In this document: one piece after another, positions 44,061 through 54,553 of the stretch
How the letters are laid out: every line of letters begins with the position of its first letter
How positions within the stretch are numbered: position 1 is the stretch's first letter
Assembly: GCA_917880885.1 (NCBI GenBank)
Contig: OU862910.1
Location: 53,311,285-53,375,284 of the forward strand
Source of the DNA: Limnephilus marmoratus
Taxonomy: Eukaryota > Arthropoda > Insecta > Trichoptera > Limnephilidae
Length of the DNA: 64,000 nt
Direction of reading: 5' to 3'
The notes under the pieces: generated by a model
What the model was told of the DNA's origin: nothing
Database searches by the model: none
What the model saw: only the letters and a program-made list of their open reading frames with translations
Made by a program: the position numbers and the translations under genes

Positions 44061-44394
44061 ATCTAATGAGACCCAAAATCAATTAATAAATATATTTGGC
44101 TGATTTTTATAGCGCTATTTTTGTAAAAATCTCTTCACATTATGTAGAGTAAACATTGCGTTGGGTTATTTTAATTATTTTAAATGTTTGTTTAAATTTA
44201 TTTGGCAACTGAAGAGACAAACCTGTACAAGTGTTATAAGGGTAAAAACGTTTTTGTGTGCCCAAAGTAACCACAATTTTCCATACTTCTGGTAAAAATT
44301 TGATTCTTGAAACAATTTAAAGAATTGGAATTCTTTCTTGAGCGAAATTCTTAATCAATTTATCGGTCTGTCTGAGGTCTAGGAGTGAAAAAGT

Positions 44395-44810
44395 CTTTGT
44401 AAATTGAACAGCATCCCCAAAGATGATCAAGAAAATTATTTTCCTCACTGTGAGAAGTTAATGTAAAAAAGTCGGTAAATCACCTTTTTGGGATTTCCCG
44501 TATGACATTTCCTTAAAATAATCGAAAATTGTGTTTAAAACAGAAAATTTTTCTCTGACGTCATGCCATGCACATATTTTGCGTTTAGAATTTTCATTTG
44601 AATACAACAAACTATTTTCAGCTCACCGTATTTTTCACCCTTAAAAAATATAAATTAAATTAAATTTAAATTACGACCCACGCTATAGGAAATAGGAGGG
44701 ATTAAACACCAAATCGTTCTAAACATGCAAATCATTCCACAGACGGTCTGTTGAGCACAAGAAAGAGTCGTAACAACTACCCAATCTCATATGACATGGC
44801 TAACAAAATA
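44395..44810. repeat. Two decayed LINE-H 3' fragments
   Basis: 44395-44475 (+) keeps CAGCATCCCCAAAGATGA and GTTAATGTAAAAAA with a broken hairpin. 44690-44810 (minus) matches the WNDLP/RTGRF region (TCATTCCACAGACGGTCTGT, CAATCTCATATGACATGGCT). Confidence 0.55.
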
Positions 44811-45266
44811 TAATTAATTCGGTAGGTACTCTTCTCAGCAGGCATTATGACTGGAAACATTATATACTTAGCTATGTATATGAGACTATTGTGTGGCGAA
44901 TTCTAAAAACCAGGTATTTAAATAAGAACTTGATGGATGTAAATAGTAATGTGAACACGTAACATTATCGTATTAATTTGTGGATTTCCTCTCCTAACCG
45001 TGCGTCCAACGGTGGCTCTTTGTAAAGGCGCCCAGAGATTAGAAAATAAGCATAAATAATTAATATGGGTATAAGATCAGTGTTCACTGAATGCTTGTTT
45101 AATGTTTCTAATTAATTTTATGTGTGGTCGTATTAAAAGTTTAGTAAGCCTTTCCAAATGAAATATTTAATAATAATTGTAGATTAATAACTTTTGTCAT
45201 GGAAAATATTACATGAGAATTATCGGAAATAATGTGAGCTTTTTTGTTTTTCTTTCTCAAAATTTG

Positions 45267-45417
45267 TTTTAACCACGTTATTTGTTTAAAAAACCGATAT
45301 GTTTCGTAAGCACTTCGTCAGAGTTTTTTTTTACTTTAAAGTAAACCCACATGAAGTAAGCATTGCTAACGAAACATGTTGGGTTTTTTAAACAATAAAC
45401 GTGGTTAAAACTAAGTA
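45267..45417. repeat. Second palindrome with hammerhead-like motifs
   Basis: Arms at 45267-45316 and 45351-45417 are inverted copies (ACCACGTTATTTGTTTAAAA / GGGTTTTTTAAACAATAAAC, ATGTTTCGTAAGCA / TAACGAAACATG). The minus arm has CTGACGAAGTGCTTACGAAAC. The + arm has CACATGA in place of the core, stem II GTAAGC/GCTAAC, then GAAACATGTT and a stem I AAACC/GGTTT. It has the same plan as 35069-35280 but is more decayed. Confidence 0.45.
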
Positions 45418-45552
45418 TCCTGGTAATTTAGAATGAAAATGGTGTCACTAAATAAGTTTGCTATGGTTGAAGAAGTAATTATATTATTTTCTAAATGACT
45501 GCAATTTGTCATTTTCGTGACGGTTTCATCAATTAACCCTTTAGCCTATTCA

Positions 45553-45775
45553 CAACTCTTTGGACGAGTGATTATCAAAATTTGAACAATTCATCAAATT
45601 TAAAAAATTATTTTCAAATTCTGTAAAGGTCCTTATAAATTCTATTATTATTGGCCAGTTGTTACACAAAACTAAAACATGCATTAATGGAACTTGAATA
45701 GAACTTTAACTTTGAAATTTGATGATTTGTTCAAACTCTGTGTAATAACCCGTCCGTAAAAGAGTTTTTCAAAGT
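45553..45775. repeat. Inverted repeat, MITE-like
   Basis: Arms at about 45553-45612 and 45707-45775 are complementary (TTTGAACAATTCATCAAATT against AATTTGATGATTTGTTCAAA, then ACTCTTTGGACG against CGTCCGTAAAAGAGT). Confidence 0.5.
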
Positions 45776-45930
45776 TTGACGAATATAAGCAAAGTATAGA
45801 TTTTAAGTCCAAACCCGAAGCTTGGAATAATTTTGTACGTAAACTAAGAATACGAATATATATGAGTATTATCAGTCAATAAAATAAGAACATTTAAAAA
45901 CAAAACTCTCGAGGTCTCTCCATGGTTTAA

Positions 45931-46917
45931 CGGTCCGTAAGTTTTCAGTGAGCTAGAGTACTAACATTGAAAAATACGACATTACTTTTTCAAAATTTCA
46001 AATTTTTGTATGAAGATCTTCAGGATTCTTTCAGTCAATGGATGCGCCGCATCCACATTTTAGTATATCTTCATACAAAAAGTTAAAATTTTGAAAAAAA
46101 AATAAAATTCATTTTCATCTACAACAACATAACTTCGCATTAATTCGTAGACTGCGTAACTCCAAATTTTTCGAAAATACATTTTTAATGCTATCTGGTG
46201 TTAAAATTAGTCCCGCATCGACTAGTAAAACTCGTAAATTTAAAAAAAAAAAAACTTTTTAGATAAACACAAATTAGGAAACTGCTTAACACCACATTTT
46301 TACTCGCGAATACTTCGAAACTCCTTTATTCCACATACTTTATTTTATTTACCATTTCAGGTCTTATTATTATTATTTAACTTCAAAATTATTCGTATTA
46401 TTAGTATTGTGCTGTTATGCTTTGTGTACTAAGTACTATTATGTTTATCCTGTTATTCTTACATACTGAGACTAAATATAAAAGTCAATTATAATTTTAC
46501 TGAGTAATTCATAAAATAAATATTGCAGTTCTGTATTGTTGTGTTTTATTTTTTTAAAGTAAAAATCTCCCAAGTCTTCTGCTAGTGTTCATAAAACTGT
46601 TCGCAGAAAAGTACGTAGGATCTTTGTAAAATACGTATCTCCATTCTCGGTTTTTATGTAAACTTCCTAACTCCGATTTGAAATAGAAAGCCTTAACTTA
46701 CAAAAGAATGATTAAAAATGAATTTTGAAATATATTATATGTTCGGAACATAAATAAAAACAACGACACGTCTTTCATTTTTTTTCACTACGAGGTTTTT
46801 TGTGCATCCTGTAAAATTTTACATTTGGTGGTTACGCATTCTACGAATTAATGCGACGATAAGTAATATCGTATTTTTCAATGTTAGCACACTAGCTCAC
46901 TGAAAACTCACGGACCG
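45931..46917. mobile_element. TIR element of unidentified superfamily (987 bp)
   Basis: Terminal inverted repeats of 57 bp (45931-45987 and 46861-46917, 53 matches by eye) start CGGTCCGT(A/G)AGTTTTCAG. An inner inverted block (CGCATTAATTCGTAGA, 46137-46152) has its partner at about 46840-46856. On the left it is displaced by a hairpin at 46000-46110. There is no coding frame. No convincing target duplication was seen. Confidence 0.65.
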
Positions 46918-47169
46918 CCACTGCTACATATATCCTAAAATATTCACCAAACATACCTATATAAACTAAATTTAAACATAAAAATTCAACGATTTCTTCG
47001 TCCTTTCAAACAATGACTAATAATATCCTTGAAAGCTTGGAGAAAATTCTATTCTTTCTGATTTTTGTTCGTTAGATTTCGACAGTAAATTTATCTCTCA
47101 AATTTCAACTTTTTCTAATAAATCCAATAAACGCCTTCTTCAATGTTCGCGAATGGCTTAGAACTTGGA

Positions 47170-49566
47170 ATATTATTTATTTATTTTATTTATTTATTTT
47201 ATTTTATTTTATTTGATGCAATATATTTACATTATAAAAAAACAATTCAATGATGTTGGCCTCACTGGGTGGTTTACCCGTGCTGAGGCCTCCATTTCAT
47301 ATACAAAATTATACACATAAATTATACACAAAATTATACAATACATATAAATAATATTGGTGAAAAAACGGAATAAAGTAAATAAAAAAACATATGATTA
47401 AGATAAATTAAACTTAAAAAGTAGAGATTTAAAATTAATGTAAATTTGAAAATAAATAATATTATATGTATAAGGTTAAAAACGATATTTTTAATAAGTA
47501 TTGTGTGTTTGTGTTTTAAGTTGGTTTTGTGTGTTACTTAAATTTTTTTTATTTTATGCTATGATATTTTGGTAGTATTGTCTATTTTGGTCTTTAATCC
47601 ATTTTGTAATTTTGTGTCGGAATTTATTTTTGTTTTCCTCAATTTTATTTTCAAGTGTTAGACTGTTGAATGCTTTTATAGCGTGATATTGGTAGTGTCT
47701 TTGTCCAAAGCTTGTATTTACCGTCGTAGTTCTTAAGTTTTCTTTGTATGCTTGTCTAACTGGTCTGTTTGTGATATTTTGTGTTTGTTGAAGGTTGTTT
47801 TTTTGGTCAAAAATGTAATTTAGTAGCGATTTAACGTATAATTGTCGTATGTCTAATACGTCACAACGGTTGAATATTTGGTCTGTATCAGTAAGTCTAT
47901 GTTTTTTAAGTATTACCTTTAAGATCGTTTTCTGCGCAATTTCCAGGTGTTCGATAGCTGAGTTTGTTGCTCCTCCCCAAGTAATTATTCCATATTCTAT
48001 TATAGACTGACATAGAGCAAAATATATTGTTTTCATTTGTTGTATTTTGTATATGTTTCTTATGTTTAGGAAAATGTGTATCGTTTTGAGGAGTTTATTT
48101 GTGACTTGTTTGATGTGATCTGTCCATCTAAGGTTATGGTCAATTATGATTCCTAGATACTTTATTTGTTCTTTTTTTTCTAGAGGAGGGCAAACGCAGA
48201 TGTTGGTGTTTAAACATTCGTGTATTTTTATGTTGTTTGTGTTATTTTTTGTATGTCCTGTGCTATTTATACTGTACGTTGTGAATTTTGTTTTCGATAT
48301 GTTTAAAGTAATCGTTTTTGAGTCTAGCCATGATTTCACTCGCGTGATTCCTAAATTCGCTATGTTGTATACATTTTTCCAATCCTTAGATTTAAAGAGT
48401 AAAACTGTGTCGTCTGCATAACTAACTATTTCACCGTCTATTTTCATGCTGCAAAGTTCATTAATGTAAATAGTGAAAAGAACGGGCCCTAGTATGCTTC
48501 CTTGTGGAACTCCATATGTAATTGGTAGTGGCTTGCTAATATGGTTGTTAATTTTTACTTGCTGTGTTCTGTTACTCATATAACTTTTTAATAGTTGGAG
48601 TTCCTTGCCTTTGATACCTATGTTTTCTAATTTTTTGAAAAGCGTTTGGTGGCAGATTGAATCGAAAGCTTTAGCTAAATCTAGGTATATCGCTATGCAT
48701 TTATACCCTTGATCTAAATTGCTATGTATATAGTCTATTGTACACGCCAAAGCTTCTTTTGTGCCTATTTTTTCTCTAAAACCATATTGTTTTTCCGAGA
48801 TTAATTTATTTTCTTCCAGGTATATTATAATTTGGTTTTTTATTACTCTTTCGAAAATTTTTGAAAGCGAGTTTAACAATGTGATAGGTCTGTAGTTATT
48901 TATTTGCATTTTGTCTCCGGATTTGTAAATAGGGATCACCAGTCCTTTTTTAAGAGTACTAGGGAAGCAGGAGTGTGTTATACTTAGATTGATTAAGTGT
49001 GTTATGGGTTTTAAAATTTCGGTTTTTATTATCTTAATGCAATCCGTCGTTATCTCATCTAATCCAGGAGCAATACGGTTTTTTAATGTATTTATTATTT
49101 TGTCAATTTCCTCTTCCGAAGTTGTTTTTATTGCAAATCTGTGTTGTGTCGGTTGTGTATTGATGTTTGAACTGTTTGTTTGTGTTATTGTGTTTGTGTT
49201 GAGAATTTTACGGTTCGCTAAGACTTTTCCTATACTTGCGAAGAAGTTATTTACATGATTTGCTATAGTTTCTTTATTTGTATTGGCGTCTACTTTTTTT
49301 AGATGTTCGATTGTATTTTCTTGTTTGAATTTTTGTGTGTATGTAACTTCTTTCAATATTTTCCATATTTCCTTTGGGTTATTGTTTTCTTTTTTTTTAA
49401 GTTTTTCTCTAAAATACAACTCCTTAGCTACTCTAATAATTTTTGTGCATATGTTTCTATATCTTTTGTAGTAATTAAGTTGTTGTATATCATACGGCGT
49501 ATGTTTAATTTGTTTGTGAATTCTGTCTCGTTTACGAATACAGTTTAATATTCCCTGTGTTATCAT
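47170..49566 (-). mobile_element. 5'-truncated APE-type LINE
   Basis: The 3' UTR, about 380 bp, ends at low coordinates in an A/T tandem tail (complement of TTATTTTATTTATTTATTTT, about 47175-47213). The 5' end is lost just before the linker upstream of the RT domain, at 49566. It directly abuts the hairpin of another element (49567-49670). Confidence 0.8.
47554..49566 (-). CDS. LINE ORF2 reverse transcriptase, 5'-truncated (670 codons)
   Basis: This is a reverse transcriptase of the CR1/Jockey group. Blocks, from the ATG at 49566, are NYRPITL (224-230), YLDLAKAFDS (294-303), GVPQGSILGPVLF (352-364) and the catalytic YADD (383-386), followed by a WGGA motif and the C-terminal region, with no internal stop. 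The APE endonuclease normally encoded upstream is missing, so the copy cannot nick its own target. By alignment to 55226-58219, this reading starts at PW(I/V)T, where W is replaced by the chance initiator ATG created at the truncation junction. It is a different family from the other two long RT frames. Its tail is A/T repeats and not a simple poly(A). Confidence 0.9.
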   Translation of the reverse strand: MITQGILNCIRKRDRIHKQIKHTPYDIQQLNYYKRYRNICTKIIRVAKELYFREKLKKKENNNPKEIWKILKEVTYTQKFKQENTIEHLKKVDANTNKETIANHVNNFFASIGKVLANRKILNTNTITQTNSSNINTQPTQHRFAIKTTSEEEIDKIINTLKNRIAPGLDEITTDCIKIIKTEILKPITHLINLSITHSCFPSTLKKGLVIPIYKSGDKMQINNYRPITLLNSLSKIFERVIKNQIIIYLEENKLISEKQYGFREKIGTKEALACTIDYIHSNLDQGYKCIAIYLDLAKAFDSICHQTLFKKLENIGIKGKELQLLKSYMSNRTQQVKINNHISKPLPITYGVPQGSILGPVLFTIYINELCSMKIDGEIVSYADDTVLLFKSKDWKNVYNIANLGITRVKSWLDSKTITLNISKTKFTTYSINSTGHTKNNTNNIKIHECLNTNICVCPPLEKKEQIKYLGIIIDHNLRWTDHIKQVTNKLLKTIHIFLNIRNIYKIQQMKTIYFALCQSIIEYGIITWGGATNSAIEHLEIAQKTILKVILKKHRLTDTDQIFNRCDVLDIRQLYVKSLLNYIFDQKNNLQQTQNITNRPVRQAYKENLRTTTVNTSFGQRHYQYHAIKAFNSLTLENKIEENKNKFRHKITKWIKDQNRQYYQNIIA

Positions 49567-49670
49567 AGGAGGCCCTGAGGAAAATAATTCCCCTCAGGGC
49601 CTGTCATCTTAGGGGATGCTGTGTGGAGGGTCTTTTTAGGAAAGGAAGGAGAGGAAGTTCTGGGAAGGAA
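49567..49670 (-). repeat. Terminal hairpin of a hairpin-ended repeat, truncated
   Basis: AGGAGGCCCTGAGG...CCTCAGGGCCT with GATGCTGTGTGGAGG matches the other copies. The outermost stem and poly(A) are replaced by the LINE at 49566. The body breaks off at about 49670. Confidence 0.65.
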
Positions 49671-49679
49671 AAAAAAAAC

Positions 49680-50805
49680 GGAACTACGTGTTGAAACCAC
49701 TTAAAAACATTTATTATATTAGACAAGCGGTAAATTAGGTAATAGAAATAGTTGGAATTAAACAATTACTTTTTTAATTGATAATAAATCCTTTGTATGC
49801 ATCACTATTTAATCAAAAATAATTAACATGTTTCGAAACCTGACGAAGAAACCACGCACTGGTTTCAAAGCATGACGAATATTTTTATCAAATAGTGGTT
49901 TACGTAAAATGATGACCTCGAACTCATCGGAAGTTCAGAATTTAATAGCCTCAACTGAGTTTCATGCCATATCGAGAATAATGAAATTTATTAGATCATG
50001 TAAACTGGAAAATATTTGAAAGTGATTTTTGACTATAAAATGACTATAAAAGGACTATAAGTACCTTTTAAAGATCATTAGAGATTATAATGATAATAAA
50101 TATTATAATGTAAAAAAACTGATGAGGCAAAAAATGACAACATTGTGTGAGTCAGAAGCCTCGATAATGTACATCACATTAAAAAAAAAATTATATATTT
50201 TTATGAAATTAAACTGAAGCCACAAAGTGAATTTGCTATCATCGAAGAAGTAATAATTCTTTATTCGAAACGCGTACTTATTTTTTTACATTTTTAACCG
50301 ATTTAATCAATTTATCTTTAATCCGAATCACAAATTTTGATTTATTACTTTTGAAAGAAGTAAAAAATATTCGTTTTTCTTTTATTAATCTATAAAATTA
50401 TACCAGTTCTGAAGTCCTAATTATTTTTAAAGTTTAATAAAAAGTGTTCATTCAAACGCTTCTGAACGTCTTTTTTAATTATTTGTCAACAAAACATTAT
50501 AAAGAAAATTGAAAACATTTATTTTGATGGGCTTTCTGCTTCAAAAATCCAACAATTACAATATTCAGTGATTTACCAAGAGTCTGCGCTAGTCTAGCTA
50601 TAAAAATGATATGACACAAGCCATCGTATTAATTTATTCGTTTATTTACATACTGTTTATAGAGATTTAGTTGTTGTGTTTATTGAAACATTATTTAGGC
50701 AAAAATAATGTTTCAAAAATAAAGGTGTCTCTCATTAGTTTATCTCTATTATTGAAAATATTCAAAAACTAATGCACAAAAAAATAGTAATGCTATTTCC
50801 AGGGA
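49680..50805. other. No gene; one hammerhead-like motif
   Basis: AT-rich DNA. At 49840-49875 (+) CTGACGA, an extra A and a 7-bp stem II (GAAACCA/TGGTTTC, loop CGCAC) are followed by AAAGCATG. The motif therefore lacks the G of GAAA and is probably inactive. Confidence 0.3.
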
Positions 50806-50830
50806 GACTACTTTGAACAAGGAATTCAAA

Positions 50831-50998
50831 ATGGCGGCAGTAGATCAGCTGATTGCCCGATCCTATACTAATTTTTCAAGAGTGATGACGTCACACAATT
50901 CACCATACATACGGTGGTTTTCGGGGGTCTTAACTTTGACAATTATTTTAACTATTAAAACTAACTCTAAAAATAAAAATAAAAATGCAGTTTTTTAA
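50831..50998 (+). CDS. Small candidate ORF (55 codons)
   Basis: The ATG sits in a good context (TTCAAAATGGCGG) and starts MAAVDQLIARSY. A hydrophobic stretch (WFSGVLTLTIILTI) and a lysine/asparagine-rich end follow. A perfect TGACGTCA (CRE-type) palindrome lies inside the frame, at about 50885-50892. It may be a short membrane peptide, a first exon or chance. I do not recognise it, and no neighbour supports it. Confidence 0.2.
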   Translation: MAAVDQLIARSYTNFSRVMTSHNSPYIRWFSGVLTLTIILTIKTNSKNKNKNAVF

Positions 50999-51049
50999 GT
51001 TGGAAGTCATCATTCATTAAAAAAAATTAAAAAATTGGACTGGAGTTCT

Positions 51050-51366
51050 CTATTGGGGTATGTTGTGAGGCTGAAGGTAGTTGGGGGGGGGGAAGAGGAA
51101 GGTGGGAAAGTACCTGGCTATTAGGATATGATTATTAAACACGGCTAAACCCATTTCAAGCGACGTTTAAATTCTGAATGGGAATCTCACACCGTGGTGA
51201 AACTGATAGTATCTTCAACTCAACATGCCGCAAATATTCCTTAAATTATTTTTAGTTAATAATGGTAAAATAATACAAATTAATCAAATAAAATTTTTTG
51301 GAGCACGCCAGATTTTGAACCCGCGACACTCGGATTGCTAGTCGAGAGCACTCGGATTGCTAGTCG
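51050..51366 (-). repeat. SINE-1, tail-truncated
   Basis: Inverse copy from GGGGTATGTTGTGAGGCTGA to a decayed tRNA head. The head end (CACTCGGATTGCTAGTCG) is duplicated in tandem. A G9 run replaces the usual GGGGAGGGGAAGG. Confidence 0.75.
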
Positions 51367-51439
51367 TAAGTTTAAGGTGGTTGAGCTTACGGGTATACGT
51401 ATGAATACATTAGCAAAAAAAATACAAGTGTGCAGTTCA

Positions 51440-51665
51440 CACGCGGTAGAAGTAAAACCTTCAGAAAACTAAAGTAGACAAGAGTGGGGAGGCTTCGAAG
51501 CACCGCACAAAGAGGAGACCGATTATTCTAACTCATTCTCTCGCAGGCTAAATCCTATAGATGTATTTGTTTATCCCTTTTTAGTGTCGCGTTTTCGTTT
51601 CATCCAGTTTCAAATCACAACGGTGCTAAAGAAGTTTCCACTTCAAAAATACTCGTAGTATTTTA
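51440..51665 (-). repeat. Dispersed repeat F, copy 4
   Basis: Inverse copy (CACGCGGTAGAAGTAAAACC, AAACTAAAGTAGACAAGAGT, CTAAATCCTATAGATGTATT, CAAATCACAACGGTGCTAAA). Its outer end shares GTGTGAACT(C/G)CACAC with the copy at 38.17 kb. Confidence 0.65.
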
Positions 51666-51669
51666 CAGA

Positions 51670-52465
51670 TCACTCTGTTTTAACATTCGTCTTCTCATTA
51701 CTATTGAAAAAAATAGCTGGAGAGTTTTCCCATCTACTGTTATAAGGCTGTGTGATTATTGAAACGGATTCCAAAGCGTTGCATCGGAACATAAAATCAA
51801 TTTTCCGATGCGGTTAAATTGTTGATAGTGCAAATAGTACCAATCCCTACAGATTTATAGACAAACAACTCTGAGGTAGGATGCATTCATTGCAGTAATA
51901 TATTATGAAGTATTTTTAAATTACCTGCGGTTCACCGGTGACTCATACGATGCGGTCTTACCTGCAACATGAGTGGAGTTATTTTCTGGAAGTGATAATT
52001 CCGTGCGAAGAAAAATTGTCTAACTTTTCTTGATTTTATTTAATTTTTTTGATTGCTTGAAATGTGTTCGAAAAACTACAAAATAAGATCGAGGTTCATC
52101 GAGATTACACTTTGCTTTATTTATTAATATTTAATTGGACCATACGTCCTTTATGTAGGAGGCACTAAGTTATACTGGGTTTGGCACGCTACACTGTCGG
52201 AGCCAAGCCGTCTATCACACGCATAAAAAGTGGTGTTTAAAAAGTTATTGTTTTATTTTAAATTATATCGTCACATCACAAAGTTTCTGCTTCATATAAA
52301 ATATTAATAATTAATAACGAAAAAAAATTATAATAATTGTTATTATTGTCTTTATTCCAGAACATGGGGAGGTAAGTGCAATTCCACACGTCTTATAGAG
52401 CCAAGATGGTCAAACTGCGTTCCGCGGGCGGACAGATATTTGTGCAGTCCGCGACACAGCAATCA
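51670..52465. other. No gene recognised
   Basis: Mixed composition with no repeat ends recognised. A short 52367-52392 stretch resembles an exon edge (TTATTCCAG then GGGGAGGTAAGT), which is too little to call. Confidence 0.3.
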
Positions 52466-52472
52466 ATTTTAA

Positions 52473-52565
52473 TAATAATAATAATAATATTTGGATGATT
52501 TATATAGCGCCGTTTTTGTGAAAAATCACCTCAAGGGCGCTGTACAAACTTATAACACATTTCTA
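52473..52565 (-). repeat. L2/CR1-like LINE 3' terminus
   Basis: The complement reads GTACAGCGCCCTTGAGG, then GGCGCTATATAAAT, and ends in (ATT)n (complement of 52473-52491). This paired AGCGCC / GGCGCT end followed by a short microsatellite is characteristic of L2/CR1-related LINE 3' ends. The ORF relic of a matching element is at 53880-54392 on the same strand. Confidence 0.6.
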
Positions 52566-52879
52566 AAATCTAAAAAACTACAAGCTAGACAAACAATTAA
52601 AAACAACTTATGGCTAAAAATTGCATACACCGGTTCATTGATCACCGATACGAAAATATATGTACAATATTTTGACCAATGAACGCGATGCTGCCTAAAA
52701 TTTAATGAAAATAGGACCATACTTACCTGAGAGGTCGCTTGAAATTAACACTGTATATTGTCCATTAAAAGAAATTTAGATAGAGTTCGCACGCAGAGGA
52801 CATTATTGTGAACACATGTTATTTAATCCTGAAAAATATTTTAATATTAATATGTAATGTATTCTTTGACGAGTGTATT

Positions 52880-53255
52880 TTGGAAAGTATAAACAAAAAT
52901 TTTAACAAAACAAAAAAACGACTTCAAAAAATGCACTAAAAAGTAAAAAAATAATTTCGTATTCTTCTACAACTTTATAATCAACTTACCTTTTCTACTC
53001 ATCAGTATGTACGTACGATTGTTATTTTTGGAGTCGGTGTCGGCGGGAGAGGAGCTGTCAAGTGAACACGCCGGGCCGCGGGTACCTTGGTTGACACCGA
53101 CTCCAAAAATAACAATCGTACCTACATATTGATGAGTAGAAAAGGTAAGTTATTTATAACGTTGTAGAAGAATACGAAATTATTTTTTTACTTTTTAGTG
53201 CATTTTTTGAAGTCGTTTTTTTGTTATGTTAAAATTTTTGTTTATTTTTTGATTT
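52880..53255. repeat. Large foldback repeat, arms about 155 bp
   Basis: Arms at about 52880-53038 and 53093-53255 are near-perfect inverted copies (GGAGTCGGTGTC, AATAACAATCGTAC, TACTCATCA, AAAAATGCACTAAAAAGTAA). They surround a GC-rich loop of about 55 bp. It inserted within, or next to, the L2-like relic. Confidence 0.75.
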
Positions 53256-53269
53256 TTAGTGAATCTGAA

Positions 53270-53705
53270 GTACACTAACTAATTCGATTAAGATTCGGCC
53301 GAGTATCGTAAATTTGTTCTTCAGAATTGGAGAGTTCCGTTACTTTGTCATGGATCGCATAATCAGAACCTAACCAAACTCATCAAACTATCCTTGAAGT
53401 ACATCCTTTCCAATAAAAAAAGAATCATCGAAATCGGTTTGGCGTGATATTGAGTTATTCGTCCATTTGTCGCGCACATACTTGATGCAAATTTAAGACT
53501 TATATGATTTTCTCATGGATGCCATTGTCAAAACTGAACCAAATTAAAATGGGACCACACGGGAAGCACCAGCTTTCAAATAAAAAAAGAATCATCAATA
53601 TCGGTTCACCCAGTCGAAAGTTCTGAGGTAACAAACATAAAAATAAAAATAAAAAAAATACAGTCGAATTGAGAACCTCCTCCTTTTCGAAATCGTTTAA
53701 AAAGC
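53270..53705. repeat. Dispersed repeat typical of Lepidoptera
   Basis: It holds the tandem-like phrases AAAAAAAGAATCATC(G/A)A and ATCGGTT, and ends ACAGTCGAATTGAGAACC, TCCTCC. I know this ending as a very common lepidopteran repeat phrase (knowledge, not searched). It is non-coding. Confidence 0.45.
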
Positions 53706-53879
53706 AACACGTAAAGGTGGGTGGTGCAGTAGTACCTATAAGGATTTGATCTTTCTAAATGTGATTCGTCAAGTGACAGATTAATGTGTAAGGAATCGAG
53801 TAATTTTAATTCAGTAAGAAAAGTGTGATTAAGACATATCACAGACAATACAAGTATGATACTCTCAAATAGGTATATT

Positions 53880-54392
53880 TAAATTACGGGTATGAGAGCC
53901 CAAAAAGGAAGGTTTTTAGTTTGGACCTAAACTCTGTTGGGCTGTTAAGCCTTAGGCCCACATACTCCGAAAGCACGATCTCCAAACATAGTATTTGGCT
54001 TTCGTTTAGGTTCTATTAATCTGCCTTTAGCAAATGAAGTTGCTGATCTAAGGGTTAATTGTCTCGGACCGGTATTTTCCGGGACGCATAATTCGGAGAT
54101 GTAAGGTGGGGCCATTTCGTTGATTGATTTAAAAACCATCCAGCACAATTTGTACTGGATTCTCTCAGGGCACTTGAGCCAGGGAAGGTTACGAAGGTGT
54201 TCTGAAATATGCAAATATTTAGAAACCCCAGTTATGAGCCTTGCCGCTGCATTAAACACGGATTGAAGTTTGTCAATTTGATATTTTGGTAGGCTAGCGT
54301 AGATGCCGTTGCAGTAATTGAGCCGCGAGACTACGTAAGAGTTAATTAATAGTTTTGTCGCCTGGACAATGAAATCCGAAACTAATCTATTC
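53880..54392 (-). pseudogene. L2/CR1-like LINE ORF2 C-terminal relic
   Basis: The minus strand reads RLVSDFIVQATKLLINS, SRLNYCNGIYASLPKYQIDK, LQSVFNAAARLITGV, then IQYKLCWMVFKSINEMAPPY, and FGDRAFGVCGPKA before the frame is lost. This is the standard post-RT signature (LDYCNSLY...LQ.VQNAAARLI...PPYLSELL...FGDRAFSVAAPK.WN) of L2/CR1-type elements. RT core and endonuclease are absent. The intact LINE at 54393 begins exactly where it stops, so that LINE probably landed in it. Confidence 0.75.
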
Positions 54393-54553
54393 TAAAAAAA
54401 CGGCAAAGAACATCCCCGACTTCATATCGACGAATAGCGTGGCTTTTTGGCCGATCTGAATTTATAGTTGCAAGGACCTAACAAGATAATCGGCCAAATG
54501 ACGAATAAAATATTCGCATTTGAAACTAAACTTAGATAGTATATAAAGATACG

